From Promerops cafer (Eukaryota > Chordata > Aves > Passeriformes > Nectariniidae), in assembly GCA_013398275.1 (NCBI GenBank), contig VZSE01015530.1, positions 33,249-97,248 on the forward strand: a DNA stretch of 64,000 nucleotides, read 5' to 3'. This document shows positions 1 to 12,500 of this stretch, one piece after another. The notes under the pieces were generated by a model. It saw only the letters and a program-made list of their open reading frames with translations, was not told the DNA's origin and made no database searches. Made by a program: the position numbers and the translations under genes. Numbering within the stretch: position 1 is the first letter of the stretch; the number at the start of each line of letters is the position of its first letter.

Positions 1-2259
1 AGAGGGGTCCTTGTCATTTTCCAGAAAAGCCTTTCACTCTTCTGAGATCACATAATGGTATTTCATACTAAGCAAGCTATGCTTTCCAAGCAAACTTGAA
101 AAAGAATTGTTTTACTCCAGTTCCTTTAGGTATTTATATTACATCAATTGCAATAATATTAACAGATTAACTTACTACTGCAAAATTATTCTTGGAATAT
201 ATTTCTGAACCTCTCCCAAAGTTGTAGAAGCTGTACAACTTAATTTCTATCAGCTCATGGCTCAATGTCAGCCAGGCAATAAGTTTACTTCCAACATATT
301 TCCATGCCTTTGATAAAGTTGTTTCTGTAGTAGTCATATGTCTGGAAAATTCCACAAACCCTATGCTAGTACATCCATCTTTCAGTGTTGTTGTGTTCCA
401 CTCCACATATTGCCCTATGCTATATCTTCTAATTCACATACAATAATTCTAATGGTTTATGGAAAGACAAAGCATTTGTATAAAAGAGTGTATTTGCCCA
501 CTTCTCTTAAAAATAGATCCAGATTGTATTTGTGGTTATAGCTGGTTGGACATCCTCAAGGACATCTCCCACAGGAGGAGGAATGGCTGGGAAGTGCCAT
601 TACAGAGGAAAATATGCTACTAGCTCTGCTCCATTCTAGGGTCTGAGCTGTGGTGAAACAGAAGGGGAAAGTTCTGTCATACAGTGAGAATGATCTACAG
701 AACTGTTGATTCCTTTTAAAAAGCATTTTTGCAAAGAATTTTAAAGCTGCATCTTCTACAATAGAAAATTAACATTCACTTCTTTCCAAAAGTGAATTTC
801 CACCACGTTTCCATCTCCAATTCCTCCGAAATACAGATACGGGTCTAGAAGTGCAAACAAACATCTCTTTTCTAGAGAAGTTTCAGCCCTGTAGAAATGC
901 TTGCAGGCAATAGAATGCATGTCACATTTTCAGAAGGTTACTTCAAGTCCTATTTCCTTCTGAAAGTTTTATTCCCTTTTAAAGTCAACTGAGGTTAACT
1001 ATATAAAATTGAAAATAAAATACTAAAAAATTTATTTTGAACTCCATTTTTTAATTAGTAGTGAGCCATTTGCCTCCTAGGATCTGGCCTTACTTTGTTA
1101 CCTGGAAATACACAAAAAACCTCTAAGTTTCTCTGAGGTGTAGGTTATTTCTCTAAAATATCTCTACAGTATACACAGGAAAGTAAAACAAACAAAAAAA
1201 AAAAAAATCTTTTTATAGCCGACTATTCCCAAGAACTTGGAAAATATGTAATCATGATGAGACCAGATTATATGCTGAAGTAAACACACTTTATGTAGTC
1301 TAAAAGAATACATTTAGATTGTGTTGCAGTGACAGTTTAGAAAATAATTTTTTTTGACAAGAAAGGTTTTCCTAAAGGTTAAAGTAGGTTCTGACAATCT
1401 AGGATGGGATGATTTCACATAAATAAAGATGACATTTTCTGATTTAGAATGTGAAAAAATATAACTAAAAAAGTGCATATAGAGCAAGGTATTTCTTTGG
1501 CTGACAAAAATGCTCTTTTAGCTCAAAAACACTTCTAGCAACTGTGGCTTCCTGACTTTCTGTGTAATGTTGGAATTAGGATTAGAGCATATTCCTTCAG
1601 GTGCAATAGTTAATTTGGAACTAAGCCATAGTTTTCTGTGTGTATGTAAGATTCAGGACCCACAAAGATTCTCACCTGCAGTGTTCTCCCACTTGTCATT
1701 CCAGTGGTTAACTATCCATACTTGAAAAGACGTTTTGTTTCTTTTTTCTCAGAATTTCTGTGTTCATCTGTAGTGAATTAAACTTATGACCTGTATAAGC
1801 ACTCTTCTAACTGCTCAATTCGTCTCCCTCCTTTAAGACAATCTGACAGATCTTCTTGAGGTTTTGTTGGGGTTTTTTTCTATAACACATTTAATGTCTT
1901 CTACTGTTTTGACTAATTCTTTTAGTGCTTCTTTCATCCATGTTCCTTATAACTGTAATTTAGAATCAGGGCTTTGATCTCAGCTTAGTACTATAACAGC
2001 TTCTCCCTTGGGATACAGGAGCATTGCAATCCTACATTTCCAGTCTCAGACTCATGGAAATGCCCCACTGCACTTGTCACCTCTATTCCTTGACAGTCAC
2101 TATTGCATCCCCTTCTGTTATCACTGGGACTGGGGTCCAGGTGTGTTTCTGTGAACTAGCTTTGTTTATCATGCATTGAGATCTCTGGGGAAATATTCAG
2201 GCTGATTGCAAAGGCAAAGAGACTGAGTTGTGTCTCTTTATCTGAGTCCTGCCTAGAGA
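1..2259. other. intergenic DNA, nothing recognised
   Basis: AT-rich sequence with short poly-A and poly-T runs. Reading frames on both strands are short and show no family resemblance, no convincing splice signals and no coding-like bias. It lies beyond the 3' end of the minus-strand DTHD1 remnant. Confidence 0.6.
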
Positions 2260-2570
2260 GTCATAGAACCATAGACAGGTTTGGGTTGGAAGGGACATTA
2301 AAGATCATCTAGTTCCAACACCCCTCCCATGGGCAGGGACACCTTTCACTAGACCAGGTTGCTCAGAGCCCCATCCAGCCTGGCCTGGAACAATTCCAGG
2401 GATGGGGCATCCACAGCTTCTCTGGGTAACCTGTTCCAGTGTGCCTCATGGTAAAGAATTTCTTCCTAACATCTAATCTAAATCTGCCTCTTCCAGTTAA
2501 AAAACATTACCTCTTGTTCTATCACTACATCTCAAACTATTTGTCATACTCTTAGAAGGGCCTTCATCCT
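2260..2570 (-). mobile_element. CR1 LINE 3' fragment, minus orientation
   Basis: On the plus strand it begins with a degenerate copy of the CR1 tail (tcatagaaccatagac). This is followed by the typical antisense CR1 text: ggttggaagggac, then the block about a GGGCAGGGACACC motif, AGACCAGGTTGCTCAGAGCC, and TTTCTTCCTAACATCTAATC. The element therefore lies in minus orientation and is truncated at its 5' end, as most CR1 copies are. Confidence 0.9.
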
Positions 2571-4347
2571 CTGCTCATAAATGCAGATATTACCATATTG
2601 AATTTTTCCTTCATTGATTGATCCTGCCTTCCTTAATCACTCATTGAATCAAACCAAATTTATCAACATTGACTGAATTATTTTTGTCCTCAGGTCTATG
2701 AAAATACAAATAAATGTAAAATCAGTCCCAGGAAAATATGATGAAAGAAAAATAGCCGTTGGTGATATTCCCTATTTGCATAGCATGTTGAGATTTAAGA
2801 TGCATGTTATTCAGTTGTTAAACCCTTGTGCCTTGCTAATTTTTATCAAATGCATTTATAATTTCATAAAAATTATACCAATGTAATTTGACAAGATCAA
2901 TTTTCCAGGTAGCCATGTTGATTAGAAGTAATTACATTATCCTTCTTTAGTTGCTTGTTTCTTGAATCCTGTATCAGGCTTTACACAATTATAACAATCT
3001 TTTTAATACTGACAACATGAGACCTTTGACTGGTGACACTTAGATTATTTTCCCCATGGTAATGCAAGGTGGCTTCTTTCCCTCTAAATAATCCAGATAT
3101 GTGCTTAAATACCTATTTATCCTAAAATGATATATTAGTGTGAACATAATAGTGAACTGAATAATATCCTGTCTCATGTTTTATTTGGTGAAAGATTTGA
3201 CCAGAAGGTTCAGAAATACTTTAGTCTTAGTTGTCACTTCCCTAGAAACTTGGGGCTTTTCATATTCAAAAACATTTTTGCAAGATTTCAGTACATTAAA
3301 CATTTTTTCATAACAAAGGAATACATTCAAGGCCTTATTTTTCATTCATGAGAATTTTCTGTGTTTTTCTGTTGGAAGTTTCAATCTGAAAGAGTTGATG
3401 ACTACATTTTATGTATCTTAGGCAGGCATATGTTACATAAGGAAGAAAAGAAGCCCATGTAAGTCCCACAAGGACTAAAACTCAAGCTGACCCTTCATGA
3501 ATATTTTTAGATACACCTCCCAGAACAAGCAACTGGCTCTAAAGCAGGGGTAGTATGGAGAGAATGAGGGATGGAAGGAATCTTGATTACTTACCCTCTA
3601 CTCTCTTTTTTTCCTAAGAATTGAAGGTTTATTAAACTTCCAGTATTAGAGTCCATACATAATTTAATATCTTGATGCATTCACTAGCTAGACCTAGCTA
3701 GTACTTTGAAAATTTTATTTTAGTTGTCTGCAAAGTGTCAGTTCCCTGATAGGTTTTGTCCACAAAATGTAGTTTCGTATATAGCTATATGCTTAAAACC
3801 AAGAATCATTTATGTTTCTACACCTACAGGAGACAGGGAAATATTTTTCTGTGTCTTTTTGTAAGCAGACATCTATTTCTGACATTCAGAATATCAAAGG
3901 CACTCCTATGTAAATAACATAATGAAGAACAAATTCATAAATTAAAGATCAAAGTCAACTAGACATTTTTATCTTCTGTGTACTTTTGGAGATTTATTTG
4001 GTCCAGCAATTGTATTGTTTTATTTCCAATTAGTAAAATAGTTTGCAATAGCCTATGCCCTCAGATATCTGAAGAATGGATATTCAAGTTAATTAATTCT
4101 GTTCCTGATTTTGTTTTGCTATGATTTTATTTTAATAATACAATATGATCAATTGTTCTTTTTATCATATTCTTTGATTAATTTTATTAATGAAGTCATA
4201 GCATTTTTAATTACAAGAATTAAGTGGAAAATCAGTGGAAAATCAGCATCTATAGGATAAATGAAAGTCTTTGGAAAGTTCAGAGACTAATTAAAAGACT
4301 GGATCTAATACATGTCTCTCCCTCAGTGGTATTGGATTTTATTCATG
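2571..4347. other. intergenic DNA, nothing recognised
   Basis: AT-rich unique-looking sequence. The one open stretch at 2698-2886 has no recognisable similarity and no coding signature. No repeat family was recognised. Confidence 0.55.
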
Positions 4348-4639
4348 TGTCATGGTTGAAGCCCAGCTGGCAGCTCAGCCCCACGCAGTTGCTCACTCAC
4401 TCCCCCTGCTGAGATGGGGAGAGAATCATAAGGGTAAAAGTGAGAAAACCTGTGGGCTGAGTGAGATACAGTTTATTAAGGAAAGCAAAGGTTCTGCACA
4501 CAGCAAAGCAAACCAAGGAATTCATTCAGTGCTTCCCATGCATAAGCTGATGTTCAGCTATCCCCAGGAAAGCTGCACTCTGTTGTGTATGATGGTGACT
4601 GTGAAGAAAATGAGCTCTGCCTCAGCCAAAACCAGTACA
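4348..4639 (+). mobile_element. LTR-type repeat of an avian endogenous retrovirus family, probably a degraded solo LTR
   Basis: It starts TGTCATGGTTGAAGCCCAGC, continues with CAGTTGCTCACTCACTCCCCC, GATGGGGAGAGAATC and a CAGTTTATTAA block, and ends AGCCAAAACCAGTACA. The TG...CA ends and the order of blocks match an LTR family that is abundant in bird genomes; a less degraded member starts at 63620 in this window. There is no internal retroviral coding sequence and I could not see a clear target-site duplication. Family assignment is from memory of the consensus, so the exact name is left open. Confidence 0.7.
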
Positions 4640-7639
4640 ACAAGACCCTAAAGACTTAAATAGATGTTAAACACTTAATACTGAGGCTATAGGTTGATGT
4701 CCCCTAAATTTTTTATTAAAATATTTGAATTTAGTTGAATATATAACTTTGCTGCTCTTCTGGAACACCTGTTCTTTTTTCTGAATAACTTTGCTTAAAC
4801 GGTTTTTATTTTATAAGATCCGTAAATATTTAAAATCCTTTTTTAAGTAGTTTCTTTCCTTTGGAAGACTCACTTGAAAACTGATAATTTTTTTCTGAGA
4901 TAGGTTTTGAGTATGTGATTAAAGGAATGAAGGGCATCTATACTTCTGTCCTGTGATGAGCATGGCCAAGCCAGTATTGTTGTAATGATAATTATTTTCT
5001 GTAATGAAGAAAACAAGTAGGTTTGGGTTGATTGTTTTGGGTTTTTTTTGGTACTGCTATTCAGGGAATGATTTTTATGGATTTTTGTCTGGAAGAAATA
5101 AATGTAATATTTTGTATCACCTTCTATTCACTGAGTAAGAACTTTATCATTGTATATGTCAGTGAAATTTGAATACATGTGAACATGCTTGAGTAAAGGT
5201 GAAAAATATGTGAGTGCTCTAAGATGATGCTGCTGAACGATTTTGAACTGAGAATGACATATTCTTGTTTTAATACTTATGTGATTTTTAGTGGTTTAGT
5301 GTGATAGGAAATTAGGTTGGTGACTAAGTTTCTTGCATATAGAGGCAGGAATGTCTTGTTGTGGATGCCAAACACCCCCAATTATGTGTAGGAAGTAAAA
5401 TGTAGAGCATATTACAAAGAAAAGGAGCTGTGGGTTAGATCCTTAGCTGCTCTTGAAGCACAGGGACTGATATCAGATAGGTATATGATCCTAGATAAAG
5501 GGCCTTATTTGATAACTGAGTGATTCTATATTGTCTCAAATAATATTTTGAAAGTTTTTATTTTTCAATTAGTTGTTTTTAGAATATGGTGGGGAGGGGT
5601 GTTAATCTTTCTAAATTCTGAATCCAGAATAGCACATAAATCTGGGAGGCTATCAAAAGGGAAATATAAAATCTATGCCTGCTAAAATGTTTTGTGTAGA
5701 AAAAAGAGTTATTTAGTGATTAAGAGGTTATTTTTTTTACTTTTTTCTCTGCAAAACTTCTAAAGGGAAATTGACTGGTAGGAAGAAAGAAAATATTTAT
5801 TGAACTTTTTCAGTGGCTCTTAAAATCCAATACTTCAAGCTGAACTGTATATCACTGAATAACCTTGAACCATCTTTAATGATCCTTCCTATGTACCTTG
5901 AACCTCCTTTGAGTGGAGTGGCAGAACGTGGTATACAGGGAGGATCCATGCACACACCAAGTGTTTGAACACTACACAGATGCAAGGCTACTGCTGAGGA
6001 GTCATAGTGGTTCATGAATCTTATTAAATTCAACTGAAGTCAAAAACTAGTTGAAATGTGCATGTGACTGCATTGTGCCATGGAAAAACATCTGTTTGCC
6101 AATGATAATGTTAAATTTTCTTACATGTAGAAGTATGCATTCTAGTGTATCACTCTCAAGAAGTAACAGAAGGTTGAGTTGCTCAGTGAATATTTTCCAA
6201 TGCCAATCTTAGTACCCACAGTAACTGGGATAGTGTTGGGAGATTAGAAGTGTTCAAAGGATATTTCCATTTATACTAGAGATTACAGGTAATCAGTTCT
6301 TCAGACGTGAACTTTAGTTTAAATAACAGTGATGGGAAGTTAAGAGCAAAAATGTAGGAAGAGATATTGTACATGGATGGGTCTGCCATTTAGAGAAATG
6401 TTTCTCACTGAAGTTTTCAGGAAAGATGCTGTGTTAACAAAAAGAAAATTCCAGGAAGAATGAATTTGCTTCAGAAGCACAGCATTTGTAATCTACAGAA
6501 ATGTCATATGATGACCAGCTTAGAACTATCTGCCATATAAACATGTATGTTATATATATGTATATATATATGTATACATGTATTTCAGCCAGCTTTTGAG
6601 ACTGGCTTGAACAAGAGAATTTGAAGATATGCAGAATAAGGCTAAAGTCATTGTTACCATCAGAAAGAGGCAGAATTAGACTTGCTCATGGAATTTTCCA
6701 TAAAGCAGGTTCTTTTCTGCATGAACAAGGAAACTTATTACTCTAACTGCTTTGTTCATTTCTCTCAAGAAAGACTTTTTGAGTTCAGAATAAAAAATTC
6801 AATAGAATTGCTCACTCTAGATAAGATTAGAAATTTAAAAGCCTTCCTTTCAATGCTCAAAAATTAAAATAGCAATAAATATATAAATATACATATTCAA
6901 ATTTTTATGCCTATCGCCCCCTTCTGCAAAGTGAGGATTTTGCACATTTTTTTCCCACAAATGTAAAACTTGTTCATTATATTATGTCACACCTTTTATA
7001 GGGTAATTTTTTTTATTCTGATGTCATGCTTATAACCTTTTCTGTCTTGGCGTCATGTACTATTTTTAGAGTGTATTCTTTATCATATATAATAGTCCTT
7101 AATAGAATTTGATCCTTGATTGTTTTCTCCTCTTGTTCCCTGTCACATTCCACTGTTTTTGTCATCTTAATTTGTATTTATGCTCCTTTAGTTTCCTTCT
7201 TGCCTTAAGGATTTTCTCCAAGTTGATTATTAGCCCTTAGGCTGTCTGTTTATTCCTGGTGATTCTCCTTCTCTTTATCTGAGCCTTCCTAAACATTAAC
7301 TCACTGTCTAGCTTTATATTAACACTCTACAGTGGAAGCACCTTGCTCCACTTTCTTTAATTCTGTAAAAAAAAAACTGTAAAAAAGTTATTTTTTTACA
7401 TGGTGTACTTAGCATTTCGTGACAAGCATTCAAGCTAGAAGAAGACAATGCAAAGGTTTTACTGTCATCCTTTACTCTGTTCTTTTAAAGTATATACAGT
7501 ATTATACAGACATGGTGTGCAAAACCATACTGTAATTTCTGTATTGGTTCTGTGAAGTACAATGAAGATAAAATGTTCAGGAAAGAAAAAAATTGTTCAG
7601 TGCAGATGTTGTGGACACTTCTGATGGCATGGCAGATCT
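4640..7639. other. intergenic DNA with a small TA/TG microsatellite
   Basis: AT-rich sequence without recognisable genes. An alternating TA/TG tract occurs at about 6548-6582 (tatatatatgtatatatata type). No exons with paired splice sites were recognised. Confidence 0.55.
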
Positions 7640-8190
7640 TAGAATCACAGAATGGATACAGTTGGAACTGCGAGTCATCTTGTTCAGCCCCACTACTCAG
7701 TCAGGGTCATCCTAGAGCACAAGGCACAGGATTGTGTCCAGAGTTTTCCATATCTCCAGTGGGGGAGACTCCACAACCTCTCTGGGCTTTTCCAGTGCTC
7801 AGTCACCTGAACAGTAAAGTCTTCTGCATATTCAGGTGGAACTTCCTGTGCATCAGTTTCTGCCTGTTGCCTTTTGTCCTATTGCTTGGCACCACTGAGC
7901 AGAGCCTGGCTCCATCCTCTTGACCTCTCTTCCGACACTGACAGACATTGATGAGGTCCTATCTCAGTCATCTCTTCTCCAGGCTGAACAAGCCCGTCTC
8001 TCTCACCCTTTCCCCATAAGAGAGATGTTTCTATCCCTTAATAATCTTCATTGACCTCTGCTGGGACTGCTTCAGCAACTCCACGCATCTCTCGTACTAA
8101 GGAGCCCAGAACCGGACACAGCACTCCAGATATGCCTAAACAGGGGTGAGTAGAGGGGCAGGATCCCTTCCCTCAATCTGCTGGAAATGC
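7640..8190 (-). mobile_element. old CR1 LINE fragment, minus orientation
   Basis: Antisense CR1 text is readable in order: gaatcacagaatgg, CTCCACAACCTCTCTGGGC, the TTTTGTCCTATTGCTTGGCA block, CTCTTCTCCAGGCTGAACAAG and CAGAACCGGACACAGCACTC. Many substitutions relative to the younger copies at 8826 and 35303 suggest an older insertion. It carries no intact reading frame. Confidence 0.85.
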
Positions 8191-8825
8191 TCATTCTAAT
8201 ACTCAACATTGGTATATTCCATGAGTAGTAACTTACTACCCTGAGGGAAATGTTTACTTGAATAGTATTTTCCTGGCTGTGAAAAGGTGCAGAAAATATA
8301 GTCAAGCTTTGTTTTTTGAGTGTTTAAACCTTTAGGTTCATTAACTTGGCTTTTTTTCAACTCAGAAATATCAGACAAGCAGCATAGGACCATTGATCCT
8401 ACATCTGATTTGACAGGGGCTGTAATTTGGTGCTCCAGGAAAGAATTGCTATGGTGTGCTGTGATGACATATTTCCTAAAGCAAACCTGTTAGGGGTACA
8501 GCTTTGAAGCATGGCCTGACCATGTACTAGGCTATTTCATTTCACCCTAATATAACTCTGGAGGATGTTCGCATTTATGCGGACATCTTTGACTTGTGAA
8601 GCTTCACTGTTGTCTATGTCAGTCTTATTGTGGCAATTATAGGTCTCACTATATCTAGTGCTGTGAGTACATTAAAAAAAAAAAAATGCTGGTTTACTTC
8701 TTCAGACACTAAATTTTTCTAGTTTCTAAGAAATATTATAAGATTCCAAATTATGCAAATATGATTCACCTGGCTATTTCAGGCACATGGAGTTTGCCCA
8801 GGTTCCCAGTTTTTTTTACAGACTG

Positions 8826-9566
8826 AGATCACAGAATCACAGAATCACAGAATGTCTAGGTTGGAAGAGACCTTCAATATCATCGAGTCCAACCCATGCC
8901 CTAACACCTCAACTAGATCATGGCACTGAGTGCCACATCCAGCCTTTTTTTAAACACATCCAGGGATGGGGACTCTACCACCTCCCCGGGCAGATCGTTC
9001 CAGTACTTGATCACTCTTTCTGTGAAAAACTTTTTCCTAATATCTAACCTATATTTCCCTTGACGCAACTTGAGAATGTGTCCTCTCATTCTGTCAGTTG
9101 CTGCCTGGAGAAAGAGACCAACCCCCACCTGACTACAACCACCTCTCAGGAAGTTGTACAGAGTGATAAGGTCACCTCTGAGTCTCCTTTTCTCCAGGCT
9201 AAACAGCCCCAGCTCCCTCAGTCGTTCCTCACAGGTCCTGTGTTCCAAGCCCCTCAACAGCCTCGTTGCCTCCTCTGGACGTGCTCAAGTGTCTCAACGT
9301 CCTTCCCAAACTGAGGGCCCAGAACTGGACACAGCACTCGAGGTGTGGCCTCACCAGTGCCAGGTACAGGGGAAGAATGACCTCCCTGCTCCTGCTGGCC
9401 ACACTGTTCCTGATACAGGCCAGGATGCCCTTGGCCTTCTTGGCCACCAGGGCACACTGCTGGCTCGTGTTCAGCCGGTTGTTAACCAGTACCCCCAGGT
9501 CCCTTTCTGCCTGGGCAATCCAGAGCATTGGCACTCCTGAACATGACGCTTGGATGGAAAAAGAGT
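8826..9566 (-). mobile_element. CR1 LINE, 3' part with end of ORF2 (reverse transcriptase polyprotein), minus orientation
   Basis: The 3' tail appears on the plus strand as a triplicated tcacagaa unit at 8828-8855, followed by ggttggaagagaccttcaat. On the minus strand two overlapping frames (about 8913-9257 and 9229-9582) translate into the ORF2 C-terminus, with recognisable pieces such as CEERLRELGLFSLEKRRLRG and VIKYWNDLPGEVVESPSLDV. The reading switches frame between the two pieces, so the copy is dead. It closely resembles the copy at 35303-35966, which points to a comparatively young subfamily. Confidence 0.93.
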
Positions 9567-12500
9567 GATCAGAAATGAGCACTTGTTCTCCAAGTACAGG
9601 GTGTCTTCAGTGCATTGCAAAATGAAATTCCAGATTCTCTAGATCTCAGTCTCAGATAACAGTGGGGTTTGTTTTGTTCTTGTTTTAAGGAAAGTCACAA
9701 AACTGCTCTCTTTCTGCTCTCTCAGTTTTAGACTTGCTGTAATCTTGACTATCTAGTGCGTAATAAAGAGGTTTTGTAGAATTTGAGATTCATCAAAAAC
9801 TGCTGGTTAGATTTCAAATGTAAAAATTGCAAAAAATAAAGGTGGCTGCAATCCCATCATAATTTTGAGTATAGTAACAGAAGGACTGCAACAGATTTTA
9901 AAGCTCCAACAGCATTAATCAGGGGCACAAAAAATAAGTCAGAATTGTAATTCAGCATACTACGAAAAAATTTAAAGGGTAAAAATTACCAGAATAAGTC
10001 TTCTACTTTGGTTTCCAAGCTTGTTTAAAAGATTTTCCTTGAATCTTTATGTCTTAGAGGTTATATGCTAAACAACTTATTTAGAGAAAAAAATGCAAGC
10101 TGCATACTTTAAGTTGTTTTGGTTTTTTGTATTTTAAAGTTTTAAATTCTCAGGGAAGATAAATTCACCTCCTTCCATATCTTACAGATTTTTATGGCAA
10201 CATAATATACATCTATTTTTTCACTCCTGTATTTCATTTTATAATAAGAAACTCTCTTGTATCTCATGGGAGCACTTAGAGATCTGTGGAGACAAAACAT
10301 CATAACATTCCTTGTTGTTTTGGAGTAGTATCATGGAAAAGAGAAAAAATAAATAAATACTTTCCATTCCATGGCATGCTATATTTTTTTAAAAAATGAT
10401 TTTAAAACTATTATGATAAAATAAACGTATTTGAATCATCTCATGAAAGCATGTTCTCAAGGCATATTTATCTGTTACATGTAATCTCAATTCTCCCAGA
10501 TTCAAGCATCTAGAGGACTGAAATAAATTTTCTGTCAGGGAATCAGCATTTTATTTGCTGTCACTAAGAGATTCTGTCCCATTTCATAGCACAGAGTGGC
10601 TGAATTTTAGCACAAGTGGGAACAATTTATGAGACATCCCCACCATTACTTAAAATCTAAAAAATTTAAAACTCAAATACTTTTGGTTTGTACTCTTAAC
10701 AACCATCTTTGTGGCTACTGGGGATTTCATTTGTATGGTACTATAATTACCTTCTGCCCTCCCTCCACTACAGATATTTCTAGATTATTTTCTCTGACCA
10801 CAAGTGATAGAAATTCCTAACTTCTTCTAAAGAATCTCCCCTTATTGAACATATTCTACTGCTGAGCATAACACTGGACCACTACCATAAGGAAGATTGG
10901 AATTTTTTCCACTTCTAATTTTTAAGCCTGTACCAGAACTTTTAAAACTGAAGCAGCATTAGTCAATCATGCAAGCACTTTCCAATATTAATTTATCTCA
11001 AAATGTATTATTTCCTTATACTTAAATAAATCTTCCAGCTTTTCAAAAAATAATTAATATTTAAAATTTTCAGACTATTGTAGGCTATTGTATATAGCCT
11101 AATTTTTTAATAGAATTCTTGCTCATTAATTTATTTTTAGGTAGCATTTTTTAGTCTGTTTACTGAACAGTAATGGGAACGTACTGGGATACGTCCTCAT
11201 ATCCCAGACAAACAGATTTATTACCATCAGGGACTAACATCACAAATTTATGTGCTGAGTTAAAAAAAATCTGAAAATCTATAAAGTAGAAGAATAAGAT
11301 AGAGGTCACTGTCTACAAAATTTGGTTTCAGATTTTAAGACTTCAGTTCTGAGACTACTACAAATAGAAGATTTTGAGATAAATTTTATAGATAAAATAG
11401 GAAAGAAATTATCTCCTTGTACTTTTATTACCAGGGTGTTTTTCATGGAAATTTACCTCACTCAAGACATGTAGATACATCTAATGAGTTTTATGGGCTT
11501 TTGAAGAAGATTGTTTCCATTCCTGACCAGAATGATGAATATAAAAATAAGTTGTTAAACTGTTTCTGTAGTTCAGAAAGAGTTGACAGAAATAGATCAG
11601 TCCTCATGGAAAAAAAAACGTGTCACCTAATCCAGACTCGATCAGTTAAAGGATGCATGTTCATATCCCTTTGGACGTAGCAGTAATAACATTTCTTTTC
11701 CTGCTCCTTACATTTCTACACAAACCTGCTAACCTTAGTTCTTACACAGATTTTTTATATCTTTTAGCCCAGAGCTTACCCTTAGTCCTGACATGGCTAA
11801 GTAGAGATAAAAAAATCCATTTGTTAGGTAAATGCTGATGTTCCAAGAGGCCCATCAGGAATGCCATGAAGAAGGCATTCAAGAAGAAGGTCAGTTGGAA
11901 TGATATCTATACTATCAGTATAGATATTCTGTACTATTTGTGGAACAATAGTTCAAACTAGTTTTAGTAATGAAAAGCAGCTAAAGTAGAAATTATTGGA
12001 TGAAAGTATAAAGAGCTACACAGTGGGAAACAACAAAATCATGCACATCAGATATGTCGCAGTCTGCTCAGAATAAAGTGAAAATTTATAGCTGCTATAA
12101 ATTTAAACTTTGGAAAAAACCACTAATGTAAATGCAAACATTGCATCCAAACACTCGTAACTGAAACACTTATGCCCTCTCATCCAATTAGCTAAAAATC
12201 TATTTTTTTTACAAGTTTTTTTTTTTGCTGCAGAAGTAAACTTTAAGTTGATATGGAAATGTAATCTTTATTATAGAGAATCATAATGTTACTACTATTT
12301 GAATGAACTATAGATGCTAATTTATATATTGAAAAAAAAAGGTATTTTTTTATGTTTGTTAAAAGGAGCAATGGGTTAAAATATTACCCCAGCTAAATCT
12401 ATTCAATAAAAAATGGCTAGAAGAGCTTTGACAAGCTCATTAAAATTAATATGAACATTTCAATGGGGCAGACTGGCTGTCATAAATTATTCAGGGAAAG

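Noticed and set aside
4352..4651. 99-codon plus-strand open stretch
   Set aside because: Falls entirely within the LTR-type repeat; LTR sequence is not coding here.
7552..7923. 123-codon plus-strand open stretch
   Set aside because: Lies mostly inside the older CR1 copy in antisense; not a gene.
8787..9568. Several plus-strand open stretches of 84-128 codons
   Set aside because: They are antisense to the CR1 ORF2 end and exist only because the opposite strand is coding-derived.
11417..11680. 87-codon plus-strand open stretch
   Set aside because: No recognisable family, no splice context and no neighbouring exons; within the range expected by chance in 64 kb of AT-rich DNA.
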